Source of the DNA: Papilionanthe hookeriana x Papilionanthe teres
Taxonomy: Eukaryota; Streptophyta; Magnoliopsida; Asparagales; Orchidaceae
Direction of reading: 5' to 3'
DNA: 64,000 bases
Assembly: GCA_022702705.1 (NCBI GenBank)
Contig: CM040423.1
Span: 115,563,738-115,627,737 of the forward strand
Program-made: the position numbers and the translations under genes
Part shown: in pieces, positions 56,982-64,000 of the stretch
Position numbering within the stretch: position 1 is the stretch's first letter
Layout: each line of letters opens with the position of its first letter
Notes under the pieces: generated by a model
Databases searched by the model: none
What the model was told of the DNA's origin: nothing
What the model saw: the letters and a program-made list of their open reading frames with translations, nothing else

Positions 56982-57249
56982 TAAAACCTTTTTCTCTTTT
57001 AAATATCCATAAAGTTTCCCCGTGGGATTGATATTTCGGGGCTTAAAGTCTTATATGATTTGATAACGATACGTATACTTGCGTAGAACTCCTAAATTAA
57101 ATATCACTGTTATATTCTTATTTACATCAGAATCAAGTTTTTGGTCATGTTGTAAAAGTATATTTTATATCAAGAATATAAGTTTAATTGGAGTACCGAA
57201 AGCTTAAATTTTATCAGTTTTTATAAGGAAGTAAAGAGAATCGAGATCA
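56982..57249 (+). mobile_element. Athila element 3, 5' LTR right part
   Basis: Resumes the LTR cut at 30019. It contains the CCCCGTGGGATTGATA and ACGATACGTATACTTGCGTAG words that stand near the 3' end of every Athila LTR here, and ends GAGATCA before the primer site. Confidence 0.82.
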
Positions 57250-57255
57250 AGTTTT

Positions 57256-57274
57256 TTGCCGCCTTTACCGGGGA
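57256..57274 (+). promoter_or_regulatory. Element 3 primer-binding site, tRNA-Asp type
   Basis: TTGCCGCCTTTACCGGGGA, a decayed version of the tRNA-Asp complement, seven bases after the LTR end. Confidence 0.75.
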
Positions 57275-57440
57275 ATCGAAAGAAAAATTATTATTATTAT
57301 AATTAGAATTTAAAATATAATTTTAAAAAAAATTAGAAGAACAAAATTTCTATTTTTAGAAAGTCTTATTTAAACCTTATTTCTTATTGTGTGTTTTATT
57401 TTATTTTATTGTTGTTTTTATTATTGTGTTATGATAGTTT

Positions 57441-57638
57441 ATGTGAACTTCAAGTTCTAAAGGACTTGTGCTCTATGATTCTGAATTTGAACGAACTATT
57501 ATAAAAAAAATAAAAATAAAAATACATAAACAAATTCAAAATTTCAAAATGGCAAACAAATTAATTAAAATGGTGAAATTCATCATGAATTAAGTCATTT
57601 AAGAGATTATGCAAACCTTACAGTAGATTAACTTCATG
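57441..57638 (+). pseudogene. Element 3 gag, first part
   Basis: Opens with ATG then TGA, then TSSSKGLVLYDSEFERTII and, after a frame change, SHLRDYAN and LHG, the N-terminal part of Athila gag. It is interrupted at 57638-57643 by a solo LTR and continues at 59276. Confidence 0.8.
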
Positions 57639-57643
57639 GTAGT

Positions 57644-59270
57644 TGATCGCACGGCAGTAATTGTTATAAATATAAGTATTCAGCACGATTACTAAGAGAT
57701 ATAATTCCCTAGCAATATCACTAAAAACTTGACCGGCTCGGGGAGAGTAGGGTGGAAATTTGAGGGTATATATGTTTGTTAAGCTTTATAAATGTTTTTC
57801 AAATAAAATAGTAATTGTACTCCCTCCCCTATTTATCAACGCAAGTATATGTATCGCTCAAGTAATAAAGGACTCTAATGGAGTCCTGGATATCTATCCC
57901 ACAAGGAAGTTAGAGATTTAAGGACTAAATTCAGCAATTGTAATTACTAATCTAGTATACATAAATTAAGAACACTTATACTAAAAACTATTACTTAAAG
58001 ATTAAATAGAATATTGCAATTTAGAAAAGTATCTTTCTCCTTTTTAAGAGAATTAAGTGAATGAATAATTAAATGAGTTTAGAATTATATTGTGCCAAAT
58101 AGGAGCATTCCTATTCTTTACCCTTTAGTCTAGGTGCAAAGAACATTGACTAATCCTATGTTTGGTTACTGAATCTACGGCTAGGCTGGGAGGATACTGG
58201 CTGCCACTTCAGAGCTCCCACGTTCCCCTCGCCTGAGGGCTAACATCTACACTTCAGCTCCCAAACAATAGGACTGAATTGGATATTTTAGTTTGTCACA
58301 CTAAAATGTCCAATTCTACGCCCGATAATTAATATTTCCCTATTTATTTGCACCCTCCTTCCAAGGCTTTTAACTTCCCTGAATCTTGGATGTAATCTTT
58401 ACTATAGTTGATAATTCAACATATGTTAACAATTCAATTGGCCAAATTGAAAGTAAATTAAGAGTTAAGTAAAAAGATTATCACAATCTATATTTAATAT
58501 TGTTAGGCACAACTACTTTAATTCTTTATTCCACGAAATCTCATCAACAAGGAGAAAGACAAAGAAAACTACTAAGAATGCATAGGAAGAATAACACAAA
58601 ACTTGGATTTCATTTAAAGTTATAAAACAATAAACAAATATACTTATCTCGAACCTTCTTCCCAAGCAGACTCGTTGAAGTTCATTTGACTCTTTCTGTT
58701 TTGTACAACACACTTCAGATACTCACCAAAACACTCTTAAACACACTACAGATTTTTAGATTACACTTAAATGACACTTAACGACACTCAACAGCCACTT
58801 AACTACTATTCCATGACACAAAAATCGTTCCTATATATAGAAGGAGTTATATTTCCAAAGGTTGCTTAAGCACCTCTTCAAAAAGCATCCAAATTCAATG
58901 TATTTGGCTTTAATTAACTGCTTCGCCGTCGGCAGGCTCGATCTCGCCGTCAGCGGCTTCTAGAAGAATGGATAACCGCTCATGCTCACTGCCAGCGGGC
59001 TCGATCTCACCGTCAGCGAGCTCCTTTGAAATATTTTCAAATGCTCTCGGGAAAATCTCGCCTTCGGCGGCCTCTTCCTCGTCGTCGGGGAGATACTTCA
59101 AATTTCATCTATTTTAGTCCTTTTTGTTCTAGATTCGCTCCTTTTTTATCTTTTTGCTTCTATTACTTATAAATCTTCATTCCTGTAATAAAACATAGAA
59201 AATACCTTTCCTTAAAGTGCAATTTCATATAAAATGGGTACAAATTTCTTAATACATTTTCTTGTGGTCA
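57644..59270 (-). mobile_element. Solo Athila LTR, minus strand, inserted in element 3 gag
   Basis: Begins (minus strand) TGACCACAAG at 59270 and ends CGATCA at 57644, 1627 bp. The target duplication GTAGT at 57639-57643 and 59271-59275 shows a clean insertion later reduced to one LTR. TATA box CTATATATAG at 58831-58840. It has the GCCGTCGGC-type signature at 58920-59090, so it belongs to the element 2 family. ORFs inside are chance. Confidence 0.93.
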
Positions 59271-59275
59271 GTAGT

Positions 59276-59651
59276 CTTCAAAATCTTGTTGTAACTGCTA
59301 ATTCATTTGAACTTAAACCTGCTATTATCCAAATAGTATCTATTAATCTATTTGGGGGATCACCAACTTAATATCCAAATTTACATCTTCCTAATTTTCT
59401 AGAATTGTCTGCTACATTAATATATGATGGTATTTCTAGTGATGCTATTAGGCTTAGGCTTTTTCCATTCTCACTTAGGGATAATACTAAGATATGGTTG
59501 AATTCTATAGCACTTGAATCTATTAGAACTTGGGGTGATTTAGCATAGAAATTCCTTGCTAAATATTTTCCACCATTAAAAACTACTAAGCTTAGAAATG
59601 ATATTACATCTTTTTGCAGTTTGAAGGGGAATCTATTTATGAAGCTTGGGA
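59276..59651 (+). pseudogene. Element 3 gag, second part, deleted after the capsid core
   Basis: Continues exactly where the first part stopped: LQNLVVTANSFELKPAIIQI, LFGGSPT (stop), FLELSATLIYDG-like, AIRLRLFPFSLRDN, KFLAKYFPPLKTTKLRNDIT and ESIYEAWE. At about 59650 it joins directly to the RNase H tail/integrase (NQIADQLSSL). The end of gag, protease, RT and most of RNase H are therefore missing. Confidence 0.85.
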
Positions 59652-60507
59652 ATCAAATTGCTGATCAACTGTCGAGCCTTAATTCTATGAAATTACTTTG
59701 TTTTAAAGAAGAAATTAATAATAATTTTCCAAATAAAAAGTTGTCTAATATTAATGAATGGTGTGTTCTGTGGTATGCAAACATTGTGAACTTTATTCTT
59801 AGTAACATTTTACCTTATGGTCTGACACACCAACAAAAGAGGAAATTTTTATCTAAAGCTAAGACTTATTTTCGGGACTACCCATTTTTAAATAAACATA
59901 GAAAGGATTTAATTATTTAAAGATGTGCGCCTTTAAAGGAAACTTTTGAAATTATTCAAAAATGTCATAATTCTGATTTTGGGGGATATTTTGGTGCTAA
60001 TAAAACAACATATAAAATCTTACAATCAAGATTTTATTGGCCTGTTATATTTAGAGATGTAAATTCATATATTAAAAATTGTGACACGTGTCAACGTGTA
60101 GGAAATATTTCTAGAAGAAATGAGATTCCCCTCAATTATATTTTGGATGTTGAAATTTTTCACATTCGGGGATCATATTTCATGAGACCATTTAAATCAT
60201 TTCAGAAATTTATACATACTATTAGCAGTAGAATATGTGTCGAGATAGATAGAAGTTGTTGCTTTACCTCAATGTGATGCTCAAAGTATTGCAAAGTTAT
60301 TAATAATGAAGATATTTTACAGATTTTGATTGCCAAGAGTTATCATAACTGATGGGGGAAGTCATTTAAAATATGTGTTAATAGAAAAATTATTGACGAA
60401 TTATCTAATTTATCATCGAATTTATACTGCTTATCATCCTCAAAAAAGAGGTTTGGCTAAAGTTTCCAATCAATCAAAAAAATTTTGGAAAAATCTAATA
60501 ATCCAAC
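59652..60507 (+). pseudogene. Element 3 integrase, truncated
   Basis: Shows NQIADQLSSLNSM, WYANIVNFILSNILPYG, IIQKCHNSDFGGYFGANKTT, CDTCQRVGNISRRNE, and AVEYVSR, where Glu replaces the first catalytic Asp. PRVIITDGGSHLKYVL (second Asp, about 60345) and YHPQKRGLAKVSNQSKK follow, where Lys replaces the catalytic Glu. It stops where the plus-strand Tat LTR begins at 60508. Two of the three catalytic residues are changed, and there are stops near 59920 and 60220. Confidence 0.82.
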
Positions 60508-61931
60508 TGTTGACCTCACTTTTGTTCAGGTGCAGTCTCTCTTTAGAATAGCCTAAGGTCTAGTCATAAGACTTTCCTGGTGACTATCTTGAAGGACTAG
60601 TGATGGGACACTTACACCATAGAAATTCAACTCTTCTATTCTTCACTTGAAGTTTTCAAATGCTTAAATTCTAACCTCTAAATTCTTAGGAGTATGAAAC
60701 CAAGCATTTGGAAGCTCAAGTGGAGTTCCCTACAGGATGGTCAAGCCTTAAGACTTACCCGGGGTGGTCTGGGTGAGGCTCACACACACACTTGCACATT
60801 ACACTCTTACACACTACCTCACAACCCTAAACCAAACTTCCTTACACTTGATCCCCTACTCTTTTGGAAACTCATGAGGGTGGTTTCCCCAAGCTTTTAG
60901 CCCTAGGCTAGGGTTTAGCTAGTACCAGCACATGGAGGATCTAAATGGAGAATTCACTTTGTTCATGGCTCAAATGGATTATCAATCCCTTTTAAACCCA
61001 ATTTTACCAAAAATCCCAATTTTTGACCCACTTTTTCCCCTAAACTCTACCAAATGACCAAATTAACCATAAAACCCTAATTTTACCCAAAATTTCCAAA
61101 AACAACCAAAATTATGAAAATCCCTCAAATCATCTCAAAACATTCCTCACCACTTAAAAATACTCCAAACACTTCAAATTTACCAAAATACCCAAAAGTA
61201 GCCAAAATTACTAATTTACCCCTCATAGCTCAAAAAATCCCAAAAAACCCTCCAAATATTCTCAATTTCAATTTTGAACCACTACATTGATTAAATTTAA
61301 CCAAATTAAATTTGACCAAAAGCCCCAAATTGCTCCTTATGGCCTAAAATGCCTAAATCACCCCCAATGTTCACCAAATTGACTTCAATTCCCCCTAATT
61401 CCAATTCTAAACTTTAATTCAACATCCCCAATCCTAATCAAAACCAAATTCAAGCCCAATTTTATCATAATTTCTTGATGATCCTACCCTTTGGAAGTCA
61501 TGAATACAATATTTCCTGATCTATATCAAGAGTTTTCTTAGATGACTTCGTTTATCTAAGATGTAATTAACTATAGGTGCTTTCCCTTATAGGAAACTTA
61601 AAGACCCCATATTAATATAAAACCTATCTAATTCTTTCATATTAGATAGGGGAAATTGTCGGTCAACATAAATGGTTCACAGACTAAATGAATGTCATGA
61701 ATTCTTTAGTTTATTTGATCAAGCCTCACCACCAAGCAATGTATCTATTCTTCGGGATAAATACATGTCTTGTAGTGCAGCGCTTGACTATTTAGATTAT
61801 TTATTATATGGGATCAGTTTGATTTCATATTTTTTAAAACTAAATGATATTTTTTAAAACGGGTGTCGGGATACTCATTCCGGCAACTGATAATTTCTAC
61901 TTCCCAACCAATCAACCCTTTGCAGCCGACA
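60508..61931 (+). mobile_element. Tat LTR, plus strand, internally deleted, probably solo
   Basis: Starts TGTTGACCTCA and ends GCCGACA. In reverse complement it matches the outer parts of the 7.5 kb LTR at 17924-25424: 60508-61450 to about 25424-24400, and 61550-61931 to about 18350-17924. The 6 kb middle part is missing. It interrupts element 3 integrase. The five bases before it (ccaac) are not repeated after it, so the right flank has been rearranged. ORFs here (60694-60900, 61672-61857) are not genes. Confidence 0.75.
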
Positions 61932-62657
61932 ACTATTTTCAAATAAAAAGAAAGAGTAAGAGAAACACTTCACAAAGTATGAAGAAAACACAACAGAAAA
62001 CTTTATTACATCAAAGAAAATCCACTAGATAAGTGTTTAGAAAATCATAAGAAAATGAAGAAGATAATACTTAGCTTTTTTCCTTTGAGATAAAGATGAA
62101 AATATCTCTCAAAAAGTCTCTCGCTGAACCATGCAATGCTAGAACATTCTCTTAAAAATTCTCTCAAAATTACCTCACTAATCTCTTCGAAAAGGTAGAA
62201 ATCAACCTTTGTACTCCTATTCTAGGATCTCCAAACATTCTTCACGTTTTCCCACTCACACACACCACCTGTTTTGACATAAAATCATTCTAATGTAGTG
62301 TAAGGACGAAATTCCTAAGAATTGCTTCAAGAAACTTTCCAAAAAGCGTCCATATTCAATATATATGGCCAATAACCGTCCATGGATCCTTCGGTGCCCA
62401 AAATCATCTCTTTCGGGATTCTAGCACAATCGGTGCCTTATCAGGCACCGTCAGTGCCACTCTGCGTAATTCCACTATTTGCTCCATTTAGCTCTATTTT
62501 AGCTCTGTCTCACCCCATTTTAGTTGTGTTGCATTCCTAACATCTTCACCTTTAAGATAAGCATAAAAGAAACATTTCTTTAAATTGTAATTTCATTCAA
62601 AAATATGCAAACATTGTGAAGTAGATTAAGCATAGAAAGATATATCGAAATGTGTCA
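61932..62657 (-). mobile_element. Truncated Athila LTR fragment, minus strand (a)
   Basis: Minus-strand start TGACACATTTCG at 62657. Contains GGAGCAAATAG, signature words GGTGCCTGATAAGGCACCG (about 62433-62452) and GCACTGACGGTGCC, and a TATATATTG box. Cut at 61932 by the Tat LTR end. Confidence 0.7.
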
Positions 62658-62823
62658 AGCCAAAATTTACTTTCTAGCTCGTTTTTGCTCTAAATTACAC
62701 CGTTTTTTTTATTTTTCTCCAAAAGTCCATTTCTTAACTTAAAACAAAAAACATGTAAAATACCTTCCTTTAAAATGAAATATCCGTAAAATTAAGAATA
62801 AAATATATATGAAAAATCAAGCA
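62658..62823 (-). mobile_element. Truncated Athila LTR fragment, minus strand (b)
   Basis: Minus-strand start TGCTTGATTTTTC at 62823, with CATTTTAAAGGAAGGTATTT and GAGCAAAAACGAGC. Only the first 166 bp remain before fragment (a). Confidence 0.65.
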
Positions 62824-63783
62824 TTATTAGGAGTTTCACCTATCACCCTAGAAATACCAATTCTATGCCCATCAAAACTCCAATTCCCTATCTATTTTCA
62901 CTAACCCGTGGATTAGCTTCTCACCCATGAAATGAATGTGATTCTTACTAGTTGAGGAACATATAGCCCTCCCGGGTCTTTTATGGATTCATAAGAAATT
63001 TGAACATTCCAATTAGCCAGATTGATTATGTAAATTAAGAATGAAATAATGAATCATCACAAGTATGAAATATGAAAATTCTTAAACAATTCTAATCCTA
63101 AACATGATTACTTTTGTTGCATGGAGAAAGATAAAGATAACTACTCAGAAATCATGTGGATAATAAAAGAAAGCATGATAGATATTAAAAACAAAGTCTA
63201 CACAATAAAACAAAACTTAAACATAAAAACAATATACTTATCTTAAACTTCTACCTAATCAAATCCTTTGGAGTTCATTTACTGTCTTCTTCCTCCAATA
63301 AACACACAAACAGAAACTAAAAAGTCTCACTCATACACCCACACACAAGACTATCTCTAAAGACTTACGCCAAGACTAGACTCCAGAAGCTCTTTAAAAT
63401 TCTCTTTTTTTGGCCAACTAATGTTTCTATTAAATACATCTCTCGAAATTAACAAGAGTAACTTCAAGCACCTCTTTAAAATTCATCCAAAATCAATGTA
63501 AAAAAGATAAAACCTTTTGTAGCACCTAGGTGCCAATATATGGAGACTAAGCGCTAACCTTCTAGAATCTTATTTTAACCATGTGGGGCCTAGGTTCCAA
63601 GTTAATTTTTGTTCCTCAGCTCCATTTGATTTTATTTTGCTCCATTTTTGCTCCTTTTGCTCTTAAACTCCATTTATTGCACCAGAAATTAAAAATGCAT
63701 AAGACACTTTTCATTAAAAGGCAATATCCTTAAAAATGAACATAAAATGTATATATAAAAATATTACATTTTAAGGCGTATCA
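62824..63783 (-). mobile_element. Truncated Athila LTR fragment, minus strand (c)
   Basis: Minus-strand start TGATACGCCTT at 63783. It shows GGAGCAAAAATGGAGC, the signature GGCACCTAGGTGC near 63525-63540, TTCTGAGTAGTTATC, and the GTAGAATTGG-type middle block. It is interrupted by fragment (b). Confidence 0.75.
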
Positions 63784-63897
63784 TCACTAAGAGACTCTCT
63801 TAAAATAATCCTCCAAACCCCCCAAGAGTCACCTCAGATGTCCCTTTAAAATTTGTCCAAATTCAATGCATTTTGACAAAAATGGATTCTGGCACCT
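63784..63897 (-). mobile_element. Athila LTR remnant, minus strand (d)
   Basis: The minus strand reads TGCATTGAATTTGGACAAAT then TTTAAAGGGACAT, the conserved block seen after the signature in all Athila LTRs here. It is bounded by LTR (c) and by a Tat LTR. Confidence 0.6.
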
Positions 63898-64000
63898 TGT
63901 CGGCATATTTTTAGGTTATGTGTTTTATTTTGAAAAGGGGTCGCCTACAGAAATTGTTGGCGAATTTTTAATTTAGTTTAATTTTAAAATTAGTATTTGA
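63898..64000 (-). mobile_element. End of another Tat LTR, minus strand, runs off the window
   Basis: TGTCGGCATATTTTTAGG, then GAAAAGGGGTCGCCTAC and TGTTGGCGAATTTTTAAT, closely matching 17924-18000, the terminal part of the 7.5 kb Tat LTR. Confidence 0.75.

Noticed and set aside
58910..59101. Minus-strand ORF rich in ADGEIEPA
   Set aside because: It is a translation of the GCCGACGGCG signature repeats inside the solo LTR.

Overview
The window is repeat DNA from a seed-plant nuclear genome. I recognise no complete, intact host gene in it. Almost everything from about 4 kb onward is Ty3/gypsy LTR retrotransposon sequence of two sister lineages: Tat (Ogre-like, tRNA-Arg-type primer site, two RNase H domains) and Athila (tRNA-Asp-type primer site, env-like ORF after pol). 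Lineages were named from protein motifs, primer-binding sites and domain order read by eye; no database search was run.

Layout. 1-3960: unassigned AT-rich DNA with a GTGTTATT-rich repeat, a (GA)n tract and a (CT)n tract. 3961-5453 and 26567-28058: two near-identical 1.49 kb direct repeats with LTR-like promoters. 5454-25424: a large minus-strand Tat element. Read right to left it has a 7.5 kb LTR (17924-25424), a primer site, ORF1, gag, protease, RT-RNase H, a second RNase H, integrase, an AlkB-family dioxygenase region (about 8880-7250), and a 3' region with an 82-bp tandem array. Its 3' LTR is absent. 25425-26566: a truncated Athila LTR.

28437-60507 holds nested Athila elements, with the order of insertion fixed by target-site duplications. 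Element 3 (oldest; LTR 28437-30019 continued at 56982-57249) was split by element 1 (30020-56976, TSD TGTTC). The RT gene of element 1 was split by element 2 (34356-48401, TSD GTAAT). The gag of element 3 was separately split by a minus-strand solo LTR (57644-59270, TSD GTAGT). A plus-strand Tat LTR (60508-61931) interrupts element 3 integrase. 61932-63897 is a stack of truncated minus-strand Athila LTRs, and a further Tat LTR begins at 63898.

All coding regions are broken by stops and frameshifts. They are annotated as pseudogenes, and their frames are not joined here.

The most notable content is the AlkB domain downstream of integrase in the Tat element. It resembles plant ALKBH9/ALKBH10 m6A RNA demethylases, keeps the HxD...H...RxxxxxR signature, and shows no intron across the core. 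This suggests a retrotransposon lineage that captured an RNA-demethylase gene. Next in interest, Athila elements 1 and 2 each carry two env-like units in tandem, and each unit is preceded by a leader that repeats the palindromic signature of that element's own LTR.
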